Shown piece after piece: positions 24,801-34,081 of a DNA stretch of 64,000 nt; the stretch's first letter is position 1; each line of letters starts with the position of its first letter. The stretch is from positions 1 to 64,000 of the forward strand of contig JAQMWT010000546.1 in NCBI GenBank assembly GCA_029834535.1, read 5' to 3'. The notes under the pieces were generated by a model. The model saw only the letters and a program-made list of their open reading frames with translations. It was not told the DNA's origin and did not search any database. This stretch comes from Chrysophaeum taylorii (lineage: Eukaryota > Sar > Pelagophyceae > Pelagomonadales > Pelagomonadaceae). The position numbers were made by a program, and so were the translations under genes.

Positions 24801-27800
24801 GGGCCGCGCTCGTCGTCGCCGTCAACCTCAACCTCTTGGCCGCGATGACGGTCGGCGTCGCGAAAGCCGGCATGCTTTCGCCCAAGGGTCGCTGCCACAC
24901 GCTCGACGAAGCCGCCGACGGCTACGTGCGATCCGAGGGCTGCGTCGGCATTCTCGTGCGTCTCGCGAGCGCCGCGCCCGCCGCGAAGGACGCGGTCGTG
25001 ATATCCGCGACGGCCGTCCGCTCGGACGGCCGCAGCGCGAGTCTCACGGCACCGAGCGGCCTCGCGCAGCAACAGCTCCTGCGCGAGGCCCTCGCCGAGG
25101 CATCGACCCACGATTCGTCGTCGTCGTCGTCGCCAGACGAGGCCCGTCGAACTCTCGACCACGTCGAGCTCCACGGCACGGGCACCGCGCTCGGGGATCC
25201 TATCGAGATCGGGGCGCTGTCGGCCGTTTCGACGCGGCACGTCGTGCCGACCGTTGCCGCCGTCAAGGCCAACGTCGGCCACAGCGAGACCTGCAGCGGC
25301 GCCTTTGGCATCGGCGTCCTCGTCGAGCTCGCGCTCGCGGCCCAGCAGGCCGCGCCCCAGGCCTGTCTGCGCACGCTCAACTCGCGCCTAACGCACTTTT
25401 CCGAGCGCTTTGTGGGTCCGGTCGACCTCGCCCCCCGAGCGAAGACGGAAGGCGGCGTCAGTTCCTTCGGCTTCTCGGGAGCCATCGCCCACGTTCAGCT
25501 CGGCCTCGAGTCGTTTCCCGCCAGGTTTGTCGACTTTTTGTCAAACCCCCCGCCGCCGCCTGGTAAGTTTTTGTCGACTCGCAGGACGCCCGAGAAGATC
25601 TCGGAGGTCCTGCAGAAAAATCAACGCGAACAAGATCCGCCGGCGGAGCCGCGGCCTTTGCGGCGCGTTCACGTCCGGATACCGTTGGTGGAGTCGCGCG
25701 CTCCGACGCCCGCGGTGCAGCGAGCGAGCGCCGTCGCTATGGCCGAGGAGATGGAGCGCGAGAAGCGCGCCGCGTCGGTCGAGGACGACCTCCGACCCGT
25801 CGTGGCGTACGAGGTGCGTTGGGCACCTCGCAGCGCGGCCCCTCGACCAAAGAACGCCACCGAACTCGCCGACGACGTCGAAGGCCGCTACGCGCCGATC
25901 GAGGGGCTCGCGCTCATCGTCGGCGCCGGTCTCGACGGCGTCCTGTGCGCGGCGGCTTTCGCGCGCGCCGGCGTGCCGTACGTGGTCTTCGAGCGCGATA
26001 ACCACGTCGCGGGCGTCTGGGTCACGCAGGCGAACGCGACCTCCAAGGTGCAAACGGGCAAGTTGACGTACACGCTCGACCTCTCGGATCCGGCGCCCGA
26101 CGTCGCGAAGGAGTCCAACTACCAGCCCGCCGACGAGGTGTGCACTCGGATCTCGGAGTTTGCCGTCCGTTTCGGCGTCGATACCCGCACCTACCTCGGC
26201 CGAGAGGTGTTGTCCGTCCGGTACGGCCGGCGGCACGACGAGGTCTTCGTGACGTGGCGCGACGTGCGGACGAACGAAGAAACGGAAACCAAATTTGGCG
26301 CCATCGTCTTCGCGTGCGGCGCCCTGCGCGCGCCGACGATCGCGCCCTCGCTCCAAGGCGCGGCGTCGTTCCGCGGGTTCGACTCGTACGGCGTCGCGGC
26401 CGACATGGCACCGTGCGAGATGGCCGGTCGCGACGTGGTCGTCGCGGGCCACGGGGCCTACGGCGTCGAGAACGTCCGCACGGGACTCGAACACGGAGCC
26501 AAGACGATCACCGTCGTCTGTCGGCATAGGCATTCGGTTCTCCCCCGCTGCGCCGTGTGGGTCCTCGACGCCGGCCGAGAGTTCGACGCGTGGAAGGAGA
26601 TCTCTGCGATGCTGGGGCTGTCGAAACTTCGACCCGAGTACACGACCGACCGCCGCAAGCGACCGGCCGTCTCGGACCAGTACTACGTCGCGATGCGCTA
26701 CGGTCGCGCCGCGATCGTCCACGGCGCGATCACGGGTTTCGACGTGGGCGTCGACGGTCGCGCGGTCGTCGTCGTCGACGATACGCTTCGAATCCCCGCC
26801 GAGATCGCCCTCCTGTGCTACGGATTTTCCAAGGAGACGACCCGCATCAACGAGATCATGGGGGTCGAGGAGCTGACGGGGATCTGGGTCAACGGACGCC
26901 GCACCTCGGCCATCCTCAAGGCCGACCTCGACGTGCGCCGCGAGGCGACCCCTCTCTCGGCGTCCAACATTCCCTTCGCCACCTTCCTCGGCAACCTTAT
27001 CGCCCAGTTCCTCAAGCGGCCGATGGACTTCGAAAAGGTCAAACCTCGACTCCCCAAGGCGGGAGTGACCCAGGACACGACCTCCTTCGACTTCTTCGCC
27101 TCCATGTTTCTCGCGCTCGTCGGATACGCCGAGGTCAAGCCCCAGCTCGACAAAATCGTCCGCCGCGTCCAGCACGCGAGCGTTCGCGACGTCATGCCGT
27201 GGGACGCCTTCGTCAAAGACTGCGAGGCCGATTGGCGCCGCTACGTGGCCGTGTGCAAGCGCGATTCTACGGGATTGGGGGGTATTCCGTACGCGGACTG
27301 GCCCGACCGCGCGGTGCCACCTCACAAGGACGGCATGGGCCTCGCGAAAATTCAGCAGCAGTCGTCGTCGGCGGCCTCGCACTGGGTTACGGTCGTATCG
27401 TGCGCCTCGGACCTCGGCCGGCTCGAGGCGAGCAGCAAGAGTCTGACGTCGCGATCGCTCGCCCTCGGCGCGCATCTCGGCCGGCCCGCCGCGACGCTGG
27501 CTATCGTCCATCCGCGCTCCTTGGACGACCTCGCCGTCTTGACGCGGTACGCGGCGACGAGCGACGCGATCGCGTACGCCGTGGTCGTCCTCTCGGACCG
27601 CCTTCCGACGACGCCGTTCCTCGCCCAGGTTCGCGTGGCGCGGGTCGAGATGCCGAAGATGAAGCTCGCGACGTTCTCGTACGAGCGCGGACCCCGGCCC
27701 GGACAGCTCGAGTCGCTCTTGGCGCGGCCGCAGAGCGCCGACGTTCGGCTCGGCCAAGGCGATAAAGAGCTCGTGCCTACGCTCTGCTCGTGGCGCGAGC

Positions 27801-30800
27801 GGAAGACGACGACAGCAGCAGCAGCAGCGAAAGTTGCCGGACCGCCGCTCGGCGGACGCGCGCTCGTGACCGGCGGCACGGGCGCGCTCGGCCTCGTCGC
27901 GTCCGCCCTGCTCCTCGAAACGGGCGAGGCGAGCCTCGTCATGATCGGCACGCGCCAGCCGCGCGTCAGACTGCTGGCCGACCCGCTGGTGCCGCGGCTC
28001 TACAAGCTCGCCGCGTCGGGTCGCGCCGTGGTGGTCAGCGGCGCCGACACGAGCGATCCGGAGGCGATGGCGCTCTTCGGGCGCGTCAATCCAGTGCCCG
28101 ACGAGGCGAGCGGACAAGTCGGCGCCGTCGTCCACGCCGCCGGCGTCTTGCACGACGTCATGCTCGGCGGCCTCGAGAAATGGATGGCCGACAAGGTGCT
28201 CGTACCCAAGACGGCCGGGCTCCCGGCGCTCAGGTCGATGGTCGAAGCCTCGAATCGCGGCAGGTTCGTGGGTTTCTCGTCGGCGACGGTCGTGCTCGGA
28301 GGGCCGGGTCAGACCGCGTACGCCCACGCCTCGGGCGCGATCGACGCCTTCGCCGAGGAGGCGAGGTCGCGCGGTACCTTTGCCACGACCGTCCAGTGGC
28401 TCGCCGTCCGCGGCGTCGGTATGCACCAGGAGGCCGTCGGCTCGGCGCCGCAGTGGACGCCGTTGTCGCGCGTCGAACAAGTCCTCGCGCATCTCGTGCA
28501 CGGCGTCTACGGCGACCGCACGGCCCTCTCTTCGCCTCCGTGCTCGGTTTCGGTGCTCCCGGAGGCATTCTTAAAGTTCTTGCCCCCGACGGTCGACCTC
28601 GCGGTCGAGGACGACCCTTCGCTGCGACCCGGCGAATCGGCCGAACAACCCAAGAAGAAGATGAAGAAAAAGAAGAAGGAATCCAAGTCCAAGTCCGAAA
28701 AGAAGAAGAACAAGAAGAAGAGCGGTGGGGAGGATGTGTCGGCCGTCGTGGACGCGGCTCTCAACAAAACGCTCTCGACGGTGGTCGGGGACTACGACCC
28801 GGCGACGGGCGCGGACGTGCCTTTCATGGAGATGGGTGAGTTTTTGCGGTGCAATATGATGGTTGAGAACAAAATGCGTAGGCGTCGACTCGATGGGGCT
28901 CACCGACTTTGTCAACTCGCTGAATACGTCGCTCGACGTCGAGCTTCCAGAGGTCGCGCTCTTCGAGCACCCGACCGTCAGGGATTTGCGAGCGGCTCTT
29001 CTCGAGATGGTTGCCGCAAAAGGAGGCGGCGGCGGCGGCGGCGACGACGACTTTGACGACGACGACGACGACGACGTGGACAATGATGATTTGGAGTACG
29101 CCGCCGAAGAGTTGGACGACGTCGCGGTTCCGGGATCGATCGATATCCGCCGAGAGGCCCCGAAGCTCGCTCTGGCGTCGATGTACGGCTCGCTCGCGCT
29201 CGGAGACCTGGTCGACCGCGGGTTCTGGGCGCAGCTTCGGAGCGGAGCGTGCGCTGTTGGGCGGCTGCCTCTGGACCGCGTCCATTCGAGCCTCCTCGGA
29301 TCGGCGAACCCGTTCGTCGCCGATCCCGAACTCCGCGTTCGCCGCGGCCCGGGGGCTTCGGACGACGACGCGCTTCGAGCCCTGGATTTGCCGGCGACGG
29401 CGCGGTACGGCGGCTTTGTCGAGACGGCGCAGTGGGTGGCCTTCGACAACGAGGCCTTTGGGATCGCCAAGCAGGAGGCGCGCGTCATGGACCCGCAGCA
29501 GCGGCAGCTCCTCGAGTCGGGGCTCGGGGCCCTCGAGGCGGCCGGAATCAGTCGGACGTCGATCCGCGACGGCTTGAGCGCCGACGAGCCCTGGACCGTC
29601 GGGAACTTCGTCGCGCTCCAGACGAACGACTTCGCGCGGGCGATCGTGCGCACGCCCAAGCTCGTCGCGAGCACCTACGCCGTGTCCGGGGCAAACCCGG
29701 CGATCGCGGCGGGCCGGTTGGGGTACGCGCTCGGGCTCCGCGGCGCCGCGATGTGCGTCGACACGGCGTGCTCGACGGCCCTCGTGTGTCTGCACGAGGC
29801 GCGACTCTCCTTCTACGATACGCCCAACGAGCCGGCGCTGGTGTCGGCGGTCAACGCCATGATCGACGCCTCTGTGACCGAGGTCGTCGAGCGCGCCGGC
29901 ATGTTGTCGCCGCGCGGTCGGTGTCACACCTTCGACGAGCGCGCCGACGGCTACTGCCGCGGCGAGGGCGTCGTCAGCGTCGTGCTCCGACCCCTGGACG
30001 CGACGCACGAGGGCGTGGCGCCGCTCGGCGCATCGGGGTTGGCCGACCGCGGCGTCGAGATCGCGTCGACGTCGCTGCGGTCGGACGGTCGCACGGCATC
30101 GATCACCGCGCCCAGCCTTCCCGCGCAGCGCGAGCTCCTCCTCAAGGCGCGCTCGACGTCACGATCCCCCGACGAGGTCCTGTGCGCCGTCGAGTGCCAC
30201 GGCACTGGTACGGCGCTCGGCGACCCGATCGAGATCGGCGCGCTCTCGTCGCACGTCGAAAAACACGAGGCGACCACGATCCGAGGCCTCGACGTGGCGC
30301 TCGGGGGTGTCAAGGCCAACCTCGGCCACCTCGAGCCGGCGGCGGGCTTCGCCGGCCTCGCAGCCCTCGTGCAACTCTGCGATGCCCAGACCGTGCCGAA
30401 CGTCCAGCTTCGTCGCCTCAACCACCAGCTCGATTCGGCGCTCTCGGCGCCCAAGTCGACGCGCAGGGTCCGCGCGGGCGTCGACTCGGCGATGCCGCTC
30501 CCGATGCATCGCCGCCGGGATGTTGCCGGCACCGAGAACCGCAGCGCGTCGTGCGTCTCGTCCTTTGGCTTTTCGGGCATCATCGCGCACGCCCGAGTCT
30601 CCTTTGCCGCGCCGTTTAGCAGCAGTTCCGGCGACGGCGGCGGCGGCGGCGAGACGAACGGTCGCGCGACCGACGTCGTGCCGCCGCAACTCGTCGCCGA
30701 GCCCCGCCCGTCGCTCTACCGCAAGCGCGTCAACTACGAGTGGCTCGAGGTCGTCGAGCCCCTCGTCTACGGGCTGGACGCGCACGCGCGCAACGCGCCC

Positions 30801-32045
30801 GATGTCGTCGGTCTCCAAGCTGTAGGGTCCGCCCCCAAGACGGCGACGACGAAGACGACGAGGAAGGCCTGGGACGCGACGGAGGTTCACAAGGCGGTCC
30901 GTGCGATCGTCGAATCCCTCGGCGGCGACGTCGCCTCGAACGGAGACGACGCCGAATTCGTCGACATGGGCATCGACTCGATCGCAGCGACAGAGCTTTC
31001 GCGCGAGATCGCCTCGAAGTTCGATCTCGGAAAGCTGCCGCCGAGCTTCGTGTTCGACAACCCGACGGTGACCACGACCGTTACGGCCGTTTCCGAGCTC
31101 CTCCGCGACCAGCAGGCTACCGAGGCCGCCGCCACCACCACCACCACCACCACCACCACCAGAGCGGCAGCGTCGAACGAGCATCTCACCATGTTCGGCC
31201 CGAGCCGCCGCGCGCACCGCGGCGCGCTCTTCCTCTGGAGCGGTGGCCAGGGCGACGCTTCGGCGTTTGCACGCCTCGGGAGCAGGCTCGGCTCGGAGCT
31301 TCGCGTCTATGGCGTCGACCGTGTGCCGAACCACAACGTCGGCCAGATGGCCGACGTGATGGCCCCCGCCATCGCCGCGTGCGTGCCCGAGGGCGATGCC
31401 GCGTGCTATCTCGGCGGTCTTTCGGTCGGAGGCTGGCTAAGCGTCGAAACGGCTATGCGCCTCGAGCGCGACTACAACTGTCGCGTGGCCGCGATCTTCT
31501 CGCTCGACGGCGTGCCCCCCGTGCAACTCGACACGGGTCCCTACGAACCCGACGTCGGTGCCTCGGAACTTATCCGCGGCCGCGGTTTCGCGCTTCCTGA
31601 GGGCTGGGGCGCCATGTCGGCCGAGAAAAAGGTCGAAAAATTTGCGCAACTTCTACCGAGCCTCGGCATCGACTTCATTGGGGGGGACGTCAAGGCCGGT
31701 AAGGCGGTCGACCCCATCGAGTCCATCTCGTCGGATCTCGTCAACGGCGCCAAGATGTTCATGAAGGCACTCTGCGGCGGTGAGTACGATGAAAAGACCA
31801 CCAGGCTCCCCAACACCGAACTCATCGCCTTCCGCGCCTCTGAACGCAACGAGGTCAAGATGCTCAAGGACTCGGACGTTGGAGCCTATCCGCATATCTA
31901 CTCCTGGGCCACGCCAGGAGTACCCAACGTTCGCGTCATCGACATGCCTGTCTCGCACATGCACATCTTGATGCACAATCACCTACTAGACGCCATCGCG
32001 GGTCACATACTCGCCAACACAGATAGGCGGAATCGCCCGGGCTGA
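10978..32045 (+). CDS. Giant modular polyketide synthase without acyltransferase domains (predicted 6,992 aa)
   Basis: Three exons (10978-12065, 12109-28835, 28882-32045) join in frame after removal of 43- and 46-bp GT-AG introns. The chosen start is the first in-frame ATG; the frame is open upstream only to non-ATG codons. Domain order by residue is: adenylation 1-607, ACP 627-700, KS1 737-1143, DH 1207-1494, ACP 1745-1823, KS2 1860-2273, DH-like 2340-2566, twin ACPs 2940-3153, SDR 3204-3470, KS3 3774-4209, ACP 4287-4357, KS4 4410-4832, FAD monooxygenase 4962-5423, KR up to about 5820, ACP 5905-5980, KS5 6032-6514, ACP 6602-6678, TE 6712-6992. All five KS keep Cys-His-His. No GHSxG acyltransferase was found anywhere, so malonyl units must be loaded by a separate enzyme. 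Asp-runs and a Lys-rich linker join the modules. The product is unknown. Its chain probably starts from an activated carboxylic acid and is released by the TE. Confidence 0.88.
12066..12108 (+). other. Intron 1 of the polyketide synthase (43 bp)
   Basis: The donor is GTGCGTGCG and the acceptor is TTTTTCGCAG. Removal joins VVP-H to YGQTELGG, restoring the adenylation-domain A5 motif and the reading frame (43 bp shifts frame by one, as required). The unspliced frame stops at 12090. Confidence 0.88.
12899..13120 (+). other. PKS ACP1 (loading carrier domain)
   Basis: The helical carrier-domain pattern has the phosphopantetheine site written as G-L-N-S-T-G (Ser codon 13001, residue 661). Asn replaces the usual Asp before the Ser. 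It is followed by LVFDHPSVDAIVDFL, the typical helix 3 end of a PP-binding domain. Confidence 0.8.
13231..14450 (+). other. PKS ketosynthase KS1
   Basis: The complete KS has DPQQR (about 13443), DTACSSS with the active Cys codon at 13697 (residue 893), EAHGTGT with His codon 14084, KANAGH with His codon 14201 and the GSSSFGWSG end motif. All catalytic residues are present. Confidence 0.93.
14640..15500 (+). other. PKS dehydratase-like domain DH1
   Basis: The hot-dog motif HxxxGxxxxP is intact (His codon 14699, residue 1227, reading HVIGGKILLPG). It is followed by a LADVTFARPC strand as in PKS dehydratases. The second catalytic Asp is not obvious. No acyltransferase lies between KS1 and this domain. 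Confidence 0.65.
15640..16160 (+). other. PKS segment after DH1, unassigned (possible degenerate Rossmann fold)
   Basis: The segment has a beta-strand-rich start (RGAVVVASGSSALTLAAA) and ends with ALSSRTIAPVLKEP just before the ACP linker. It lacks a clear GxGxxG motif. Its place, and a similar segment after the second DH-like domain, suggest a decayed reductase, but this is inference. Confidence 0.35.
16255..16490 (+). other. PKS ACP2
   Basis: Canonical carrier motif G-I-D-S-L-A-A-T-E with Ser codon 16358 (residue 1780) and the LLFDYPT helix 3 signature. An Asp-run linker follows at 16514-16536. Confidence 0.92.
16600..17840 (+). other. PKS ketosynthase KS2
   Basis: The complete KS has DPQQK, DTACSST with Cys codon 17096 (residue 2026), EMHGTGT with His codon 17492 (Met replaces the usual Ala before His), KANFGH with His codon 17609, and the SSFGFSG end motif. 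Confidence 0.93.
18040..18720 (+). other. PKS degenerate dehydratase-like domain DH2
   Basis: The layout parallels DH1 but the hot-dog motif reads H-K-V-N-D-V-A-L-F-A (His codon 18086, residue 2356). The conserved Gly and Pro of HxxxGxxxxP are replaced by Asp and Ala. The strand VRFMRPCVI corresponds to VTFARPCVL of DH1. It is probably inactive or altered. Confidence 0.55.
19840..20480 (+). other. PKS twin ACPs (ACP3-ACP4)
   Basis: Two carrier domains of about 75 residues are nearly identical, with runs such as ELVASITQIAQKLIG and APLMSSGFDSLSSTEF in both. Serine codons lie at 19940 (residue 2974) and 20351 (residue 3111). A Pro/Gln/Lys-rich linker separates them. The identity indicates a recent internal duplication or homogenisation by gene conversion. 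Confidence 0.93.
20630..21430 (+). other. PKS-embedded HSDL2-type short-chain dehydrogenase
   Basis: The Rossmann motif GASRGIG is at about 20660. The catalytic Y-C-S-A-K has Tyr codon 21104 (residue 3362) and Lys codon 21116 (residue 3366). The S-T-L-W-P-K segment just after matches the ALWPK phrase of hydroxysteroid-dehydrogenase-like protein 2. This is a classical free-standing SDR type, not the usual two-part PKS ketoreductase. It could reduce beta-keto groups for the modules that have DH but no KR. Confidence 0.85.
22340..23645 (+). other. PKS ketosynthase KS3
   Basis: The complete KS has DPQQL, DTACCSSL with active Cys codon 22868 (residue 3950) followed by a second Cys, EAHGTGT, KANVGHLES and LSSFGFSG. 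The module has only an ACP after it, with no reducing domain. Confidence 0.93.
23880..24090 (+). other. PKS ACP5
   Basis: Carrier motif G-L-D-S-F, Ser codon 23969 (residue 4317), followed by LLFDYPSVASL. A Gln-rich tract (CAG repeat near 24167-24183) follows. Confidence 0.9.
24250..25515 (+). other. PKS ketosynthase KS4
   Basis: The KS has DPQQR, I-T-T-A-C-S-T-A-L with Cys codon 24737 (residue 4573; Thr replaces the usual Asp two before Ala), ELHGTGT, KANVGHSET and SSFGFSG. The N-terminal part is shorter than in KS1-KS3. Confidence 0.92.
25905..27290 (+). other. PKS-embedded flavin monooxygenase (FMO/Baeyer-Villiger-like)
   Basis: Two dinucleotide-binding motifs are in the order and spacing of class B flavoprotein monooxygenases: G-A-G-L-D-G (FAD, about 25921) and G-H-G-A-Y-G (NADPH, about 26449). 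Between them is FRGFDSYG, where the family fingerprint FxGxxxH has Tyr in place of His. C-terminal FMO-like text continues to about residue 5423. The domain would put oxygen into the chain while it is carrier-bound. Whether it hydroxylates or inserts oxygen cannot be told. Confidence 0.8.
27370..28480 (+). other. PKS ketoreductase (structural plus catalytic halves)
   Basis: The catalytic half has TGGTGALG (about 27870) and HAAGVLHD (about 28133). FSSATVVLGGPGQTAYAHA follows, with the catalytic Tyr codon at 28319 (residue 5767). The preceding 27370-27800 looks like the truncated structural sub-domain of PKS KRs. It is the only canonical KR in the protein. A Lys-rich linker (about 28647-28730) follows. 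Confidence 0.88.
28735..29008 (+). other. PKS ACP6, split by intron 2
   Basis: The carrier domain is built from both sides of the 46-bp intron. After splicing it reads G-V-D-S-M-G with Ser codon 28890 (residue 5942), followed by ALFEHPTVRDL. Confidence 0.88.
28836..28881 (+). other. Intron 2 of the polyketide synthase (46 bp)
   Basis: The donor is GTGAGTTTT and the acceptor is ATGCGTAG. Removal joins FMEMG to VDSMG and so rebuilds the G-x-D-S phosphopantetheine motif of the sixth carrier domain. The frame shift of one matches the frame of the 3' exon. Confidence 0.9.
29160..30610 (+). other. PKS ketosynthase KS5
   Basis: The complete KS has DPQQR, VDTACSTAL with Cys codon 29769 (residue 6235), ECHGTGT, KANLGHLEP and SSFGFSG. 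Like KS4 it has the S-T-A-L form after the Cys, which groups the last two KS together. Confidence 0.93.
30870..31100 (+). other. PKS ACP7
   Basis: Carrier motif G-I-D-S-I-A-A-T-E, Ser codon 30978 (residue 6638), followed by FVFDNPTVTT and a poly-Thr linker coded by an ACC repeat (31133-31162). Confidence 0.92.
31200..32045 (+). other. PKS C-terminal thioesterase
   Basis: An alpha/beta-hydrolase TE end domain. The nucleophile elbow is G-L-S-V-G-G with Ser codon 31422 (residue 6786). FSLDG has Asp codon 31506, and a His-rich SHMHILMHNH near the C-terminus can provide the catalytic His. It would release the finished chain as an acid or a lactone. Confidence 0.85.
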
Positions 32046-32393
32046 CCACCTCCGCTTTACTCGAAGCACCCTCGTGGTCGCTCCCCTTCCTCGTCTTCTT
32101 CTTATTCTCCTCCTTCTCCAGTTCGTCCGACAAGCGCCCCTTCCTACCGCTCGCCTCTATTTGCCTGCCTGCCCTGTCCCCTCTCTTGTGCGTGCGTGGC
32201 TCCTCCCGCGTCTCTCGCCCCTATCCGAGACAGCGCCGCGGAAGAGCCTCTCACCATCTACCCAGGAGAATGCCTGCCCGCCCCAGGTGTCTCTCTCGGA
32301 CCATCGCTGAGGTAGTAAGTGTTGCCACACCATTCATCTTCTGGACGAGCCCGCACACCTTTTCTTATAATCAATCAATCGTGTACTGTCCCA

Positions 32394-32427
<34 letters not shown>

Positions 32428-32650
32428 GTGCTTGATGTAGGCGTCCTGCTGCAGCTACCTGAAGCCAATCACCGTCCCGGAATGATGTGCAGTCTCCCTC
32501 TGCTTCCTACAAAACATACTAAAAATAGCCACCCGCGTGGTCCGCCAAAGTGTGGGGCTTTTTTGAGGTCGACGACGACTGCGAAGAGGGAGGGGTGGGG
32601 GCGAACGGGCCTAATACGTAGGGGCCGTAGGGGGGAGGGCAAAGTAATTA
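32046..32650. other. Intergenic between PKS and GT8 gene
   Basis: No gene was seen. A CAT trinucleotide run occupies about 32393-32427. The region holds the 3' end of the PKS transcript and the promoter side of the GT8 gene. Confidence 0.6.
32393..32427. repeat. CAT trinucleotide microsatellite
   Basis: About twelve CAT units in the spacer downstream of the PKS gene. Confidence 0.95.
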
Positions 32651-34081
32651 ATGCGCGTGCGAAACGATGCAGCGCGATGGTTGCGTCGGGCCCAGTGGTC
32701 CGCGCGGCGTAGCGCTGCCAATCGGCGTCGTGGGACGTGCTTCGGGGTTGGGATCGTTTTGGGGCTCGGCATGCTCGCCGTGGCGCCTTTGATGCTGCGC
32801 GATGGCAACAACAACAACAACAACAACCGCAGCAACAACTCTCGCGAGCACGGGCTTGCCACTCAAGACGACGCCCCAGGGAGTAGGAGTGGGAGTGGGG
32901 ACCTGAGAGGAGCTTACGTGGAGACTCCTGAGACAAAGGAGCCGGCGAGGAGGAGGCCAGTCACAACAATACCATCGACGACGAGTCCCGAGAGGACGCG
33001 GCGCGTGGCATACGTTGTGACGGTGACCGACGACGGGCCGTTTATCGACGGTGCGGCGGTGCTCGCGCACTCGATTCGCAAGAGCCACGAGAGGAGTCGG
33101 TACGAGGCGGTGCTCTGTGCGTTGGTGTCGCCGCGCGTTGGGTCGGCGTCGCGAAACGCGCTTTTGTTTCTCGGTTTTGGCGAGGTTTTGGAGAAGGAGC
33201 TCCCGATAAACGTGAGCCAGATCGAGGGGCAAACGCTGCGCTCTCTGTGGAGCACCGACCCGAAGAAAGGGGGCTGCTGCGGCGCCTGGGAACTCCTCAA
33301 GCTGTACGCGTGGACGCTGACGGGGTACGACCGAGTCGTTCACGTCGATATGGACTGCATGCTTCTGCAGCCGATCGACGAGTTGTTCGAGATCGACGCC
33401 CCGCTCGTCTATACCTCGGACTACAACATGATGAACCAAAAGCAGCGCGCCCGGAAGATCGAACCCGCTGTCCAGGGGGGATTTTTGGTCGTCAAGCCGT
33501 CGCTCGACACGTTCCGGAGTCTCGTCGCGGTCTCCCAGGCGGGGCATTGGGGCGGAAATTACGGCTCGGGCTGGGAGCGCTCGGGGATCGGTGGGTGGTG
33601 GGGCGGGTCGACGATCCAGGGTCTGCTGCCGTACTATTTTAGTCGCGTTTCGACCGCGCCCGCCGTCGAGGTCGATCGCTGCGTCTACGACAACATGGTC
33701 GACAAGGCCGTCGTCGATCCCGGGCCGAGGGTCGGGGCGTCGGCCTGTCGCAAGACTGATCTCAACGACGTCAAGTTCGTCCACTTTACGGTGTGTCAAA
33801 AGCCCTGGACGTGCAACCCCAACCGGGATCCTGACGACGCGGACCGCCTCTGCCTCCGGCTCCACCAAGTTTGGTATCAGCTCCGCCGCGAGCTCGAGGC
33901 GTCCTTCGGCCTCGAACCGACGCAACGGCCGTGCCAGCGTGGCTACAAGCCGATTGCGCTGTCGACCCTAGTGGAGCAGCATCGAGGCGAGTCCCCTTTC
34001 CTCGGCGGCGGCGGCGGCGGCGGCGGCGGCCACCGCACCCAACACCTACACCTACACCTCGGGGGAGTACAAGAAAGATAG
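32651..34081 (+). CDS. GT8-like (glycogenin-type) glycosyltransferase, type II membrane protein
   Basis: A single-exon ORF of 476 codons. Residues about 27-49 form one hydrophobic segment after an Arg-rich N-terminus, which suggests a Golgi type II anchor. An Asn-repeat stem follows. The luminal domain starts at VAYVVTVTDD (about residue 118) and has the donor-binding D-x-D in HVDMDCMLLQPIDELFE (about residues 232-248). Later GGFLVVKPS and FVHFT are typical of the glycogenin/GT8 fold, which transfers a sugar from a nucleotide sugar. The C-terminus has a Gly-run (GGC repeats, 34009-34030) and a His-rich tail. It lies downstream of the PKS on the same strand but is probably unrelated to it. Confidence 0.75.
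   Translation: MRVRNDAARWLRRAQWSARRSAANRRRGTCFGVGIVLGLGMLAVAPLMLRDGNNNNNNNRSNNSREHGLATQDDAPGSRSGSGDLRGAYVETPETKEPARRRPVTTIPSTTSPERTRRVAYVVTVTDDGPFIDGAAVLAHSIRKSHERSRYEAVLCALVSPRVGSASRNALLFLGFGEVLEKELPINVSQIEGQTLRSLWSTDPKKGGCCGAWELLKLYAWTLTGYDRVVHVDMDCMLLQPIDELFEIDAPLVYTSDYNMMNQKQRARKIEPAVQGGFLVVKPSLDTFRSLVAVSQAGHWGGNYGSGWERSGIGGWWGGSTIQGLLPYYFSRVSTAPAVEVDRCVYDNMVDKAVVDPGPRVGASACRKTDLNDVKFVHFTVCQKPWTCNPNRDPDDADRLCLRLHQVWYQLRRELEASFGLEPTQRPCQRGYKPIALSTLVEQHRGESPFLGGGGGGGGGHRTQHLHLHLGGVQER

Noticed and set aside
25541-28501. 986-codon antisense ORF under the FMO and KR domains
   Set aside because: A shadow of the PKS coding strand; no motif, and high Arg/Glu/Val content typical of antisense GC-rich frames.
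28571-31334. Several antisense ORFs of 367-394 codons under KS5 and the last ACPs
   Set aside because: They mirror conserved KS and ACP coding sequence and carry no independent motif.
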